From assembly GCF_050633125.1 (NCBI RefSeq), contig NZ_JBOEFX010000037.1, positions 4,690 to 68,689 on the forward strand: a stretch of 64,000 bases of DNA. The letters are read 5' to 3'. The first letter of the stretch is position 1; every line of letters begins with the position of its first letter. A program made the translations under genes and the position numbers. The DNA is from Lewinella sp050633125. Its GTDB lineage: Bacteria; Bacteroidota; Bacteroidia; Chitinophagales; Saprospiraceae. Below the pieces are notes generated by a model that saw only the letters and a program-made list of their open reading frames with translations, did no database searches and was not told the origin of the DNA. Shown here one piece after another: positions 24,186 through 33,897 of the stretch.

Positions 24186-25574
24186 CTACTCCACAATCCC
24201 CAACGGCACCGTCTCCTTCCAGTTCCCGCGTGTAAAATCGGGGAACGCCTGCGGCATACCATCCTGGGCTACCGATAGCTCACTCAGCGGGGCCACCGCA
24301 CTCCAGTAGCAACCTTCGTACACGTTCTGGTCTAGCGGCAATCCTTTTTGCAGGCACTCTACTATACGGTACATCATCATGCCGTCCATGCCGCCGTGGC
24401 CGCTGTCTTTTGTGGCATGGTTGAGGCGTTTGTACAGCGGGTGATCGTATTTTTCATACAGCATTTCCAGCTGCTCGCCTTGCGCCCAGCGATGGTGGTT
24501 TTCGGTCAATCCCTCTATACCGCCTTCCAATGCTACCCTGGTCGGAAATCCGGCCAAGGTGCCTTTCGTGCCTTGTATCAGGTTGTGCCGCGAATAAGGG
24601 CGCGGACTCGTCTCGTCCCACTGCACCATCACGGTACGGCCCAGTTCGGTCTTTATAATCGTGGTATTCAGGTCGCCGCCCTGATAATCCAGCTGATTCC
24701 ACTTGTGGTCAGCGGGGTAGTTTTTTTCGGCGTAAGCCTGCCTACCCAGCGCAGGCGTCGAGAAGGACACCAGCCGCTTGAAGTTGTCTTCCTGCCGCGC
24801 CAGGTTCATGTACTGCGCCACCGGCCCCAGCCCGTGCGTAGGGTACAAGTTGCCGTTGCGCTTGGCATAGTGCAGCGTCCGCCACGAGCCCGTCCCGCGT
24901 TCTTGCTCCTCCATTTGCCAACGCAATTCGTGGATGTAGGCCGCTTCCGCATGCAACAATTGCCCCACTACACCCTGCCGACACATATTCAAAAACATCA
25001 GCTCGTCCCGACTGTAGTTCACGTTTTCCATCATCATACAGTGCTTGCGCGTACGTTCCGACGTATCCACAATCGCCCACATTTCTTCCAAGGTCACCGC
25101 TATCGGCACCTCCACAAAGGCATGCGCGCCCTGGTTCATGGCCGCTATCGCCATCGGCGCATGGTTGTGCCAGTTGGTCGCAATAAACACCACATCCGGC
25201 TTCACCTCTTCCAGCATCACCCGCCAACGTTCTTCCTCACCATGGTAGCCAGCCACGTCTTTATGCCGCTCACCTGCACCTATCTCATTGGCCACTTTCT
25301 GCCATTTTTGCACATTATCTTCATACAAATCACTGATAGCCACCACTTCCGTCCCCTCCAACGAAGCAAAAAACTGTAAATGGTCACCTCCACGGGCACC
25401 CACACCTATAAAAGCAGCCCGGATCATCGGCAATGGTTCCGCCGCATAACCGCCCATGTATTGAGCCTCCGTCAAGCGTTCTGTCGTCATTCCCGTACGT
25501 CCCTCCAATTGGGTACCAGCAGCAATCGCCGCTGTAGAAAGGGCGATCTTTTCCAAAAATTTCCTTCTTTGCAT
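24186..25574 (-). CDS. Gfo/Idh/MocA family oxidoreductase (GH109-like)
   Basis: 462 residues from ATG 25574; the first residues MQRRKFLEKIALSTAAIAAG form a Tat-type signal (RRKFL), so export in folded form is likely. A Rossmann motif follows (IRAAFIGVGARGGDHLQFFA), then EVVAISDLYEDN. GH109 hallmarks are seen: NVNYSRDELMFLNMCRQGVV, LRWQMEEQERGTGSWR and NGNLYPTHGLGPVAQYMNLA. GH109 enzymes are alpha-N-acetylgalactosaminidases that use a bound NAD+ and a redox-elimination mechanism. The substrate here could be another hexosaminide or glycoside. It stands alone, with a long GC-rich intergenic region upstream. Confidence 0.88.
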   Translation of the reverse strand: MQRRKFLEKIALSTAAIAAGTQLEGRTGMTTERLTEAQYMGGYAAEPLPMIRAAFIGVGARGGDHLQFFASLEGTEVVAISDLYEDNVQKWQKVANEIGAGERHKDVAGYHGEEERWRVMLEEVKPDVVFIATNWHNHAPMAIAAMNQGAHAFVEVPIAVTLEEMWAIVDTSERTRKHCMMMENVNYSRDELMFLNMCRQGVVGQLLHAEAAYIHELRWQMEEQERGTGSWRTLHYAKRNGNLYPTHGLGPVAQYMNLARQEDNFKRLVSFSTPALGRQAYAEKNYPADHKWNQLDYQGGDLNTTIIKTELGRTVMVQWDETSPRPYSRHNLIQGTKGTLAGFPTRVALEGGIEGLTENHHRWAQGEQLEMLYEKYDHPLYKRLNHATKDSGHGGMDGMMMYRIVECLQKGLPLDQNVYEGCYWSAVAPLSELSVAQDGMPQAFPDFTRGNWKETVPLGIVE

Positions 25575-26000
25575 CCTATTCAATTTTGCGTTTTCTTTAA
25601 TACCAGAGTACTTTCTCCAAGTTTTTGGGGCCTCCCTCCGGGCGCTACGTTACGTAGCTCGTTATTCACTCGGCCCTGGCTAAGGCCAGGTCTGCCCCTC
25701 CTTCGTCGGGCCACTACTCCACATCGCTAGGCCAACCGAGAAACGGCTGCCTCCCCTCTTTCAGGGAAAAACTTGCTAGTAGCGTATTCTTAGACACCAA
25801 AGCACTAAAATTCGAGACTGTTCATTAATGTGTGTCTGACTAAAAACAGCTAAAACGTATCTACTTGATAACCAGCTACAAGAAAACTCTGCGGGCTCTG
25901 CGTCTCTGCGCGAGACACACTATTTTGAACGCTCTCTAAAATTCACAAAAAAGACTTCCGTGTAATTTTGTGTCTCCGCGTCTCTGTGGCCAGTTTAAGT
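25575..26000. other. Intergenic stretch with GC-rich hairpins
   Basis: No gene seen. Hairpins GCTACGT-T-ACGTAGC (25644-25658) and CCTGGC-TAAG-GCCAGG (25675-25690) are followed by a TGCCCCTCC...CGTCGGGCC segment that recalls the hairpin cluster near 1200. From 25880 to 25995 there are loosely repeated GTCTCTGCG/GTGTCTCCGCG runs, a common low-complexity type in this phylum. Confidence 0.5.
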
Positions 26001-28841
26001 CTACCCCTTCACTACCAACTTGCGCTCCTCTCCTTGCACCGTCTTTGCGACAAGCAGATAAACACCAGCAGGCAATTTTTCGAGGTTTAAGATAAGTCTT
26101 TGTCCCGAAACTACCTGCTCATAAGTAGCAGTCGGAATCGCAAGCTGACCATCCAGTCGATACAAGGCTACTTCTACCCTATCCGCATCCGGAGCCAACC
26201 ACCGAACTTGGGCTTTCTCCTTTATCGGATTAGGATACAACTCAAAAAGGGTGACAGCATTGCTTTCCATCCGAAACGTACGCAATGCAGAAAGGCTTTC
26301 CTGGCCATCTACATCTACCTGCCGCAAACGGTAATAATAAGACCGCCCCGGCACCACCGTTTTGTCTTCGTACTGGTAGCTTTTCAGCGCATCGCTATTT
26401 CCTGCACCAGCTACCCAACCCACCGTCACAAAGTCTGTATTGGCGTCACTGGATCGCTCTACCCAGAAGCCAGCATTGTTGCTTTCTTCACTTACCGTCC
26501 ATTCCAGTAAGGCCGCCTGTTTTTCTTCTTTTACCGTAAACATTTCCCAGACCACGGGCAGGACAATCGTTTGGCAAACACCCACCTCCACATTATCGAG
26601 GTACCAACCATCGTTGCCGTTACAGCCGTCGGTACCCAGTCGCCAGCGTAAGCGAATATCGTCTCCCGGCAACATACCCAGCTCAATCTGCGAGGTTCCC
26701 CAGCTGCCAAATACCGAGCCGCCATCCGTTCCCGTAAAGGATGCTTTACCCGCCAAAGGGTTATCATTCCCTGCTCCTACCGAGCGTAGATTGGCATTGT
26801 AGGCATTAAAAACAAAATCTTCACTGGCTACATCCTGCCAGCCGCCGTCATTGATCTCGTACTGTAGAATACCACCGTCCCAAGTGCTCTCCGTAGCAAC
26901 GTAATGATCAAAAGTGAGGTAGAGCGTCGTCGTGTAACCAGCAGGTACACTGATCAGCGGACTCTCCAGGTCAATCGTCCCATTTTCGAGATCAGTGCCA
27001 CAATCCCCGTTTACCGGGTCGGCACCAAACAGTCCTTGCCCGGCACGGCCACCAGGCAAGGCGTTACTTATTTCCCAGTTGCGACTATCCCAACTGCCAG
27101 GGTTCGTTGGGTTTTCCGTGGCCGTCCAACCCGCAAAACCACTTTCAAAATCATCAAAGAAAAGCTGCTGAAAATTATCCATCGGACAAAGATCAGGGGT
27201 AGTAGTATCAAGTAGCGGTTCGAAGCCACAATCTGGTTCTTCACTCATCGCTACAGCGGCAATCGCATCGGCTACCGCCGCACAATCGGCAGCGGTTATC
27301 ATCTCGCCCGACAACCCAGGATTGGTGGAACTGAAACCCAGCGCGGGCAAATTCACCCCCAACAAATCTGTACAAGAAGATTCCAGTGCTGATGCCAGCA
27401 CGGCAAAATCACTGGTCCGAGTCAGGTACTGCGACTGGGCCTGCCAAAAGATATGTGCAGCCTTGGTAAATCCGATGGCTGCAACCGTCACACCATTATA
27501 GCTACCACCATCCACGAGTAATGCGTAGGCATGGTTAGGAACGCCAGAGTTGGTGTGTACCCCTCCTACATCACCGGTAGAACACCAGTAATTCGCGTCG
27601 TCTACCGCATTAGGATCGCCTTTGCAGCTAGGTTGCCACATATCGCGCAGGGCACTGCCTCGGCCTTCCCCCATTAGCCAGCGGGGGCTACTGTTACAGC
27701 CAGTACGCAATGTCCCTTCGTCTGTATCTAAATCGTAATTATTGAGCAAGTCAATGGTTTCCCCCCAAATATCAGAGAAGGCTTCGTTCATAGCGCCCGG
27801 CTGCCAGGCGTACACCAGGTTGCTGGTGTATTCCGTATAGGCGTGGGCCCACTCATGCCCGACAATATCATCGTAACCAAAACCAGTACAGAAGTTGGTG
27901 CTCGTTCCGTTCCAAGTGGCATTGGGGCAGTTGACGTTGGTCGCGTCCACTACTGTTTTCATGGTTGCGCCACTACCGTCGTAGGAGTCGTAACCAAAGG
28001 CATGAAAAAACAAATAGTAGGTGTGTTCACTCACGTCCACCAGCGTTAATTCTTCGGTACCCGAAGGCGGAGGGTCGCCTTCTGTCCAAATGGGGCTTCC
28101 GCTTGTATCTCCAGAATACAACTCTCGGTTCAGTGCGCTACAATTTGCGGGAAACCGCTCGACAGGGTTCCCTACCAGCGCATCTATGTACACATACTGT
28201 CGGTCGCCCGTTTCGCTATTGCCCAGCAGTATCTCGTAAGCCAGATGGCTCTCTCCTTTCACGCCTTGGGCTAGTCCTCGATAGAACACCATCAAGGTGG
28301 GCTCCGCCAGCGATTCGTAAATGGTATTTTCTTCTTTTTGTAAAAACGACTTCGCATACAACACTGCCCACGATGGAGAAACCACCGCCTGAGTAGGCAA
28401 ACTCCGGCAAGGAATCACCACGCCGGAAACGCTTTTCAATTCCAAAAAACGGTTGAAGTGAAACCGCAATTCTCCATCAAAAACGGGCAAGCCCCGGTGT
28501 TCCTGACGGAAAGAAAGGTGCGTGTTCCCCGCCATGTCCATTTTAGAATACTGAAAAACCAAGTCGTTAGCAGGATCTTCCAATCCCCATAAGCCCTTGT
28601 ATTGATATAAAAAATTGGCCGCCTTCTCTTCGGCGTTAGTTCCTGTTAAAGACAAAAGGCCAGCTACCGGAAACTGCACAAAACGCACCAATCCCGTACC
28701 AGGATGGAACGACACCGTAGCGCCATATTCGTTTTGCAATACCTCTTGCAAGGCACCTTTACGGGCATTTTGGGCAGACATCGTTTCCCGTAAGGAAAAC
28801 AACAGGATGAAAAAGAAGAGGATTGTTGTCGTTTTTTTCAT
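26001..28841 (-). CDS. Secreted M4 family metallopeptidase with T9SS C-terminal domain
   Basis: About 946 residues from ATG 28841 (MKKTTTILFFFILLFSLRET, signal peptide). An FTP/PepSY propeptide covers about residues 35-210. The thermolysin-like catalytic domain has HEWAH (His 329, Glu 330, His 333) and the third zinc ligand in MNEAFSDIWGE, with the later GGVHTNSGVPNHAYAL active-site His segment. Residues about 565-760 form a MAM/jelly-roll-like domain (DDFESGFAGWTATENP). A fibronectin-like part and a T9SS sorting domain (ELYPNPIKEKAQVRW) end the protein. It should be secreted as a zymogen and degrade extracellular protein. Confidence 0.93.
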   Translation of the reverse strand: MKKTTTILFFFILLFSLRETMSAQNARKGALQEVLQNEYGATVSFHPGTGLVRFVQFPVAGLLSLTGTNAEEKAANFLYQYKGLWGLEDPANDLVFQYSKMDMAGNTHLSFRQEHRGLPVFDGELRFHFNRFLELKSVSGVVIPCRSLPTQAVVSPSWAVLYAKSFLQKEENTIYESLAEPTLMVFYRGLAQGVKGESHLAYEILLGNSETGDRQYVYIDALVGNPVERFPANCSALNRELYSGDTSGSPIWTEGDPPPSGTEELTLVDVSEHTYYLFFHAFGYDSYDGSGATMKTVVDATNVNCPNATWNGTSTNFCTGFGYDDIVGHEWAHAYTEYTSNLVYAWQPGAMNEAFSDIWGETIDLLNNYDLDTDEGTLRTGCNSSPRWLMGEGRGSALRDMWQPSCKGDPNAVDDANYWCSTGDVGGVHTNSGVPNHAYALLVDGGSYNGVTVAAIGFTKAAHIFWQAQSQYLTRTSDFAVLASALESSCTDLLGVNLPALGFSSTNPGLSGEMITAADCAAVADAIAAVAMSEEPDCGFEPLLDTTTPDLCPMDNFQQLFFDDFESGFAGWTATENPTNPGSWDSRNWEISNALPGGRAGQGLFGADPVNGDCGTDLENGTIDLESPLISVPAGYTTTLYLTFDHYVATESTWDGGILQYEINDGGWQDVASEDFVFNAYNANLRSVGAGNDNPLAGKASFTGTDGGSVFGSWGTSQIELGMLPGDDIRLRWRLGTDGCNGNDGWYLDNVEVGVCQTIVLPVVWEMFTVKEEKQAALLEWTVSEESNNAGFWVERSSDANTDFVTVGWVAGAGNSDALKSYQYEDKTVVPGRSYYYRLRQVDVDGQESLSALRTFRMESNAVTLFELYPNPIKEKAQVRWLAPDADRVEVALYRLDGQLAIPTATYEQVVSGQRLILNLEKLPAGVYLLVAKTVQGEERKLVVKG

Positions 28842-29188
28842 GTCTCTAATAGTTGCGGCCCCCAAGAAAGAGAGCTATTGAAAGAAAGGTCTTAAAGCTT
28901 CTTTAATTCGGTTTCCATTCGCTTCGTGACGACTCCGTCATTCTCCACAATCAGCAAATTTCGCGTAATCAAACAAGCTCTTAAAGCTACGAAAAAGGCC
29001 TCTTTACTTAATAGAAATCATTAATTTGGCTTGCGATACAACTATTTTTTCACCACCTCAGCAATGGACAAGACCATTTCCTTCCCTTATTTCACAAAAC
29101 TGAATCGCACCTTCGTGTTTACAAAAGAGCTATTCCCGCTTTGTTGATTGATTTGGATACACTAGATCATAAACATCTAGTTCTCATA
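28842..29188. other. Intergenic region between divergent M4 and AraC genes
   Basis: AT-rich, no gene and no strong hairpin seen. It must hold the promoters of both divergent genes; I could not identify a convincing TAnnTTTG with a -33 partner. Confidence 0.4.
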
Positions 29189-30061
29189 ATGAAAATACAT
29201 CAACCTATACCATTCAAAATTCCAAAATCAGAAAACCATGCGCTACTCGTTCAGGTGGATGAGGGGCCATTTTTCTATAATCAACTGCACTATCATCCTG
29301 AGTTTCAAATAACGGCCATCGTCAAAGGGGACGGGATATTTTATGCAGGCAATAACATGACGACTTTTACGGCACAGGACGTTTTTATTATAGGAGCAAA
29401 TGTGCCACACCTGCTGAAATGCTCAAAAGATTATCACACCGAAGATTCTCCTGGCGTAGAAGGAGTTTCTCTCTTTTTTGATGAATATTCTTTTGGAAAA
29501 CAATTCTTTGAAATCAGAGAATTGCATCATATACGAGCGCTACTGCAAAATTCCAAGCGTGTAATTAAAGTGGAAGGGGAGTTAAAAGAGACCATTTTCA
29601 ATAAAATAACGACTACAACTTCTATTCAAGAAGAACAACTCATCATTCGTTTTTTGGAAACATTGTCTCTCCTCCGCCAGGCAGACAAAACCTATATTAA
29701 TGGCGAGCAATATAATCTCGTTTTGGATAACAATGAAGGTGATCGCCTCAATGAAGTCTTAGCCTACACCTTTAAAAACCTTAATCGAGAAATAACAATT
29801 GACCAAATTTCTCAGGTTGCTTTTTTGAGTCGGTCCCAGTTCAGCTACTTTTTCAAACTCCATACTGGCAAAACTTATATCAGCTTTCTCAATGCCTTAC
29901 GAATTGAGAATGCCTGTATTCTACTACGAAGCAAAAATCAAACCATTGAGCAAATCTGCTATGAGGTAGGCTTCCAGAATGTATCTAACTTTGTGAGGCA
30001 TTTCAAGAAAGTCAAAGGGCTTACGCCGTCCCGTTATCGAAAATCATGGGCGGTAAAATAG
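29189..30061 (+). CDS. AraC family transcriptional regulator
   Basis: 290 residues from ATG 29189 (MKIHQPIPFKIPKSENHALL); extension upstream is possible only through TTG codons. Residues 1-130 form a cupin ligand-binding domain (YHPEFQITAIVKGDGIFYAG, DVFIIGANVPHLLK). The C-terminal 100 residues carry two helix-turn-helix motifs (TIDQISQVAFLSRSQFSYFF and TIEQICYEVGFQNVSNFVRH, ending KVKGLTPSRYRKSW). The gene is convergent with the hydroxyproline operon, 3 nt away, so it is the likely regulator of that operon; this is inference from position. Confidence 0.92.
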   Translation: MKIHQPIPFKIPKSENHALLVQVDEGPFFYNQLHYHPEFQITAIVKGDGIFYAGNNMTTFTAQDVFIIGANVPHLLKCSKDYHTEDSPGVEGVSLFFDEYSFGKQFFEIRELHHIRALLQNSKRVIKVEGELKETIFNKITTTTSIQEEQLIIRFLETLSLLRQADKTYINGEQYNLVLDNNEGDRLNEVLAYTFKNLNREITIDQISQVAFLSRSQFSYFFKLHTGKTYISFLNALRIENACILLRSKNQTIEQICYEVGFQNVSNFVRHFKKVKGLTPSRYRKSWAVK

Positions 30062-30064
30062 CCG

Positions 30065-31318
30065 CTAAAATCTATTTAGTCGAAACGGGTGAATATCCAT
30101 AAAAGCCGGGTCGCCAGTCATCAGGTCACAGATTATCTTTCCCGTCACTGCACCCAAACTCAGGCCCATCATACCGTGTCCTGTTCCTACAATCAGGTTC
30201 GTCAAAATAGCTGACTTGCCGATGTATGGCATTCCATCAGGAGTGCAAGGACGGTAGCCTTGCCAAATCGGCGATTGTTCCACATTAGGAGTCGGCAGGT
30301 TTTTATAATATGCCGGGATGCTCTCCACTATTCCCTGCACACGCTTTAGGTTGATTCCTTCAGACCAGCCGCTCAACTCCAGGGTTCCGCCAATCCTCAG
30401 GTCAGCCCCCATTGGTGTAATGGCCACCTTTGCTTCTGACAAAATAGTCGGTATTCGTGGACGAACACCTGGTTCTTTCAGCGTCAGGCTGTAGCCTTTT
30501 CCATCTTGTAGATGAATTTTAACGCCAGCTTTCTTCAGCAATGTCCCCGTCCAACTACCAGAGGATAGTAGAACATTTTCGACAGTAATTTCTCTACCGT
30601 CATTGGTCAGCAAAGCCTCAATTTTGTCATTTTTTATCTCAAAATCGACCACTTCCGTATTAGAAATAAACTGCACCCCCATCTGCTTTAAGCGAGCAGT
30701 CATTTGTGCCATCAACCGATTGGGGTACAGATGTGCATCACCTGGAAAGTAAATACCTCCCAATACATCCAAGTCCATTTCGGGCTCCAATTTTTGCAAG
30801 CCCTTGGTGTCTAATATTTCTGTTTTGATACCTAAGCGGGTCGCCTTTTCCGCTAGCGCCTCTTCTTCTTCCGCTTGCTTGTGCGTTTTGTACAACATCA
30901 ACAAGCCTCGTTCTTCAAAACCAAAATCAAAGTCATTTTCGGCAGCTAACGTTTTATACAAGGATTTACTCTCCTCATTTAAAGCATACAAAACAGGCAT
31001 GGCCTCTCTTACATGCTGAGCATTCGCCGAGCGATAAAATTGCCAAAGCCATTGCATCAAGTCTGCGTTCAAACGGGGCTTAATGTAAAAAGGGCTTTTG
31101 CTATTCAAGAGCCATTTCAGCCCTTGCACAATCACGCCAGGAGTGGCCATGGGCACAAAATGGCTAGGTACAATCATCCCGGCGTTACCAAAAGAGGTGC
31201 CATCAGAGAAGTTATTTTTATCAATGATCGTCAGATCAAAGCCCTCTTTTTTCAAGTACCATGCAGCGCAAAGGCCAATAATTCCACCGCCAACAATGTG
31301 TAATTTATCCGTTTTCAT
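30065..31318 (-). CDS. FAD-dependent D-amino-acid (cis-4-hydroxy-D-proline) dehydrogenase
   Basis: A 417-residue DadA-family flavoprotein. The FAD motif is at the N-terminus (LHIVGGGIIGLCAAWYLKKE), with DKNNFSDGTSFGNAGMIVPS and the C-terminal GTGHGMMGLSLGAVTGKII. In the hydroxyproline pathway this step oxidises cis-4-hydroxy-D-proline to pyrroline-4-hydroxy-2-carboxylate. Its ATG overlaps the stop of the epimerase gene (ATGA at 31315-31318), so it is the last gene of a coupled operon. The substrate is assigned from context; the family alone only gives D-amino acid oxidation. Confidence 0.88.
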   Translation of the reverse strand: MKTDKLHIVGGGIIGLCAAWYLKKEGFDLTIIDKNNFSDGTSFGNAGMIVPSHFVPMATPGVIVQGLKWLLNSKSPFYIKPRLNADLMQWLWQFYRSANAQHVREAMPVLYALNEESKSLYKTLAAENDFDFGFEERGLLMLYKTHKQAEEEEALAEKATRLGIKTEILDTKGLQKLEPEMDLDVLGGIYFPGDAHLYPNRLMAQMTARLKQMGVQFISNTEVVDFEIKNDKIEALLTNDGREITVENVLLSSGSWTGTLLKKAGVKIHLQDGKGYSLTLKEPGVRPRIPTILSEAKVAITPMGADLRIGGTLELSGWSEGINLKRVQGIVESIPAYYKNLPTPNVEQSPIWQGYRPCTPDGMPYIGKSAILTNLIVGTGHGMMGLSLGAVTGKIICDLMTGDPAFMDIHPFRLNRF

Positions 31319-32316
31319 ATTACCTGAAATCCATAAGCATAGGGATCATCTTCATCGTCAATAATAATATTATTGTGGCCCGTTATTTTTGCCCAACCTT
31401 CAATACTGGGAACAATGGCAGGAAACCCCGCCACGGTTGTTTTCGCTTCTACTCGCCCAATAAAGGTGGAACCGATATAGCTTTCGTGTATGTAATCGTC
31501 GCCGGCCTTTAGTTGGCCCTTGCTAAAAAGCTGGGCCATCCGCGCCGATGTGCCAGTACCACAGGGTGATCTATCTATCGCTTTGTCTCCATAGAAGACC
31601 GCATTTCTACCATTAGCATCGGAGGAAAGAGGTTCTCCTGTCCACAGCAAATGCGATAAGCCCTGGATATTTGGAGAAGTCGGATGTTGAAATTCATACT
31701 GCTCGTTCAATCGTTGCCGCAACACCCTACTCCAGGTAATCAGTTGGTCAGCCGTATGATTTTGGATGCCTTTAAAACTTTGCTGTGGATCAACAATTGC
31801 GTAGAAGTTCCCGCCATAAGCAACGTCGACTTTCAGCGCTCCCAAATCCGGGCATTCTACAGTTAAACCTTCTTTATACAAAAAGGAAGGAATATTGGTC
31901 AAGCGTACCGATTTTACTTTGTTACGCTCCATTTTGTAAGTGATGTTGACCAGGCCAGCGGGCGTTTCCAAACGAAGTTGGCCCGGCACTTTGGGTTGCA
32001 CCAAACCTTCTTCCAGCATAATCGTCACCGTACCAATCGTTCCGTGTCCACACATGGGCAAACAGCCACTGGTTTCGATAAACAAAACACCTATATCGTT
32101 TTCAGGATCAGACGGCGGGTACAAAATAGAGCCAGACATCATATCGTGCCCGCGTGGCTCAAACATTAGGCCTTTTCTAATCCAGTCGTATTCCGCGAGA
32201 AAATGAAGCCGTTTCTCCATCATGTTCTCCCCTTTCAAGATGGGGCCTCCTCCTGCTATCAAGCGAACAGGGTTTCCGCAAGTGTGTGCGTCTACACAAA
32301 AGAACGTATTTCTCAT
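31315..32316 (-). CDS. 4-hydroxyproline 2-epimerase (proline racemase family)
   Basis: A 333-residue protein. Both catalytic cysteines are present: C89 in SGCLPMCGHGTIG and C252 in DRSPCGTGTSAR. Two cysteines define epimerase/racemase activity; the related trans-3-hydroxyproline dehydratases have Thr at the second position. It should convert trans-4-hydroxy-L-proline to cis-4-hydroxy-D-proline, the first step of the pathway. The start ATG 32316 overlaps the aldehyde dehydrogenase stop by four bases, and its own stop overlaps the next ATG, so three genes are translationally coupled. Confidence 0.92.
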   Translation of the reverse strand: MRNTFFCVDAHTCGNPVRLIAGGGPILKGENMMEKRLHFLAEYDWIRKGLMFEPRGHDMMSGSILYPPSDPENDIGVLFIETSGCLPMCGHGTIGTVTIMLEEGLVQPKVPGQLRLETPAGLVNITYKMERNKVKSVRLTNIPSFLYKEGLTVECPDLGALKVDVAYGGNFYAIVDPQQSFKGIQNHTADQLITWSRVLRQRLNEQYEFQHPTSPNIQGLSHLLWTGEPLSSDANGRNAVFYGDKAIDRSPCGTGTSARMAQLFSKGQLKAGDDYIHESYIGSTFIGRVEAKTTVAGFPAIVPSIEGWAKITGHNNIIIDDEDDPYAYGFQVI

Positions 32317-33884
32317 CCTCTTCTTTTTTCACCATTTACAGTGCGCCAGATGTCCAACGAGTTTTCCGTTTTCAGCTCTTTTGGCAAAAGCATCTCCGGC
32401 ATATCCTGGAAGGCCACGGGCCGTACAAACCGCTTGATAGCATCTGTTCCAACAGAGGTAAAAAGAGCATTTGAAGAAGCCGGAAAAGGCCCTCCATGAT
32501 GCATTGCTGGACATACTTCTACGCCAGTAGGTACACCATTAAAAATGACCCGTCCTGCTTTCTGACTTAGTAATTCTATCAGTGCTGTTGAGTTGGCCAA
32601 TTCTTCCGTTGTGCCCATAATTGTTGCCGTCAATTGGCCTTGCAAGTGCTGTGCTATCGCGTTTACTTCTATAGCGTCTTCGCAAAGCACTGCCAATGTA
32701 AAAGGGCCAAAAATCTCTTCTTGCAAATGGTTGTTTTGCAAAAAACGCTTGCCTGAAACGGTGGCAAAACCAGGCTCGCCCTTCCAATCACTACTGGGGT
32801 TTTCACCCGAAAAAACCAATGACACACCTTCGGCGGCTATGCAAGCTGCTTTTCCTTTTTGATAGGACTCAAAAATGCCCTCATTGAGCATAGTTGCTGA
32901 TTGAAGCGTGGCAAAAGCATCCTTTAATGCTTGTAAAAAGGCCGTCGTCGTATCGCTTTTTTGCAACACCAGCAGCCCCGGATTGGTACAAAACTGGCCT
33001 GCCCCTAAATTAACGGAACCAGCAATCATCGTTGCCAAATCCTCTTGCTCCGTCTTTAGCTTTTCTTGTAAAATAAAAATGGGATTGTTACTACCCATTT
33101 CTGCATATACAGGGATAGGTTCGGGTCGGCTATTGACCAAATCAAACAAAGCCTTCCCCCCACGAAAGGAGCCGGTAAATCCAACCGCCTTGATCAAAGG
33201 GTGTTTTACCAATTGCTGACCAGTCTCTATACCCCCTACCAGGGTAGAAAAAACACCTTCGGGCAAATTACACTGCTCAGTGGCCCTGGTAATTGCCGTT
33301 GCAACCAAAGCATTGGTACCCAAATGAGAAGGGTGGGCCTTTACAACGACCGTACATCCAGCAGCCAAAGCCGAGGCGGTATCGCCACCAGCTGTTGAAA
33401 ATGCCAATGGGAAATTGCTCGCCGTAAATACTGCTACCGGGCCCAGCGCCACCAACATTTTTCGAATATCAGCCCGTGCTAAAGGCTGGCGGTCGGGCAT
33501 CGCTTCGTCGATAGTAGCATCTACCCAGGAACCTTCTTCAACCAGGTCAGCAAAAAGGCGAAGTTGATTACACGTTCGTCCTCGTTCGCCTATTATTCTG
33601 CCTTCAGGCAAACCAGACTCGGCCATTGCACGGTTTATCAAAACATCACCCAGCTGTTCTATCTCCTTCGCAATGGTTCTTAAGAAACGGGCCTTCTCCT
33701 TGCCTGTTGTTTGCTTATACGTCTTCCATGCTTTATGAGCTGCTGCCACAGAAGCATCTATTTCTTCCTCGGTTGCGACGGGGAAAAGGTCAGGCAGCTG
33801 TGTTTTAGTTGTTGGGTTGACAGCTTGCAAGCTTTCTGTTCTCTTAGCGCTTCGCCTTTCTGCAATTATATTTTCAGTTGTCAT
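32313..33884 (-). CDS. Alpha-ketoglutarate semialdehyde dehydrogenase (NADP+ aldehyde dehydrogenase)
   Basis: A 523-residue aldehyde dehydrogenase. The catalytic Glu lies in YAEMGSNNPIFIL and the catalytic Cys in GAGQFCTNPGLLVL; the FCTNPG form is characteristic of 2,5-dioxovalerate dehydrogenases. It oxidises alpha-ketoglutarate semialdehyde to alpha-ketoglutarate, the last step of hydroxyproline catabolism. It begins 13 nt after the deaminase stop and overlaps the epimerase start, consistent with an operon. ATG 33884. Confidence 0.92.
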   Translation of the reverse strand: MTTENIIAERRSAKRTESLQAVNPTTKTQLPDLFPVATEEEIDASVAAAHKAWKTYKQTTGKEKARFLRTIAKEIEQLGDVLINRAMAESGLPEGRIIGERGRTCNQLRLFADLVEEGSWVDATIDEAMPDRQPLARADIRKMLVALGPVAVFTASNFPLAFSTAGGDTASALAAGCTVVVKAHPSHLGTNALVATAITRATEQCNLPEGVFSTLVGGIETGQQLVKHPLIKAVGFTGSFRGGKALFDLVNSRPEPIPVYAEMGSNNPIFILQEKLKTEQEDLATMIAGSVNLGAGQFCTNPGLLVLQKSDTTTAFLQALKDAFATLQSATMLNEGIFESYQKGKAACIAAEGVSLVFSGENPSSDWKGEPGFATVSGKRFLQNNHLQEEIFGPFTLAVLCEDAIEVNAIAQHLQGQLTATIMGTTEELANSTALIELLSQKAGRVIFNGVPTGVEVCPAMHHGGPFPASSNALFTSVGTDAIKRFVRPVAFQDMPEMLLPKELKTENSLDIWRTVNGEKRRG

Positions 33885-33897
33885 TTTATTATCGCTT

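Noticed and set aside
24348..25379. 343-codon open frame on the plus strand opposite the GH109-like gene
   Set aside because: Sequence is rich in His, Arg and Val with no domain; it mirrors the codon bias of the real minus-strand gene, which has clear Rossmann and GH109 motifs.
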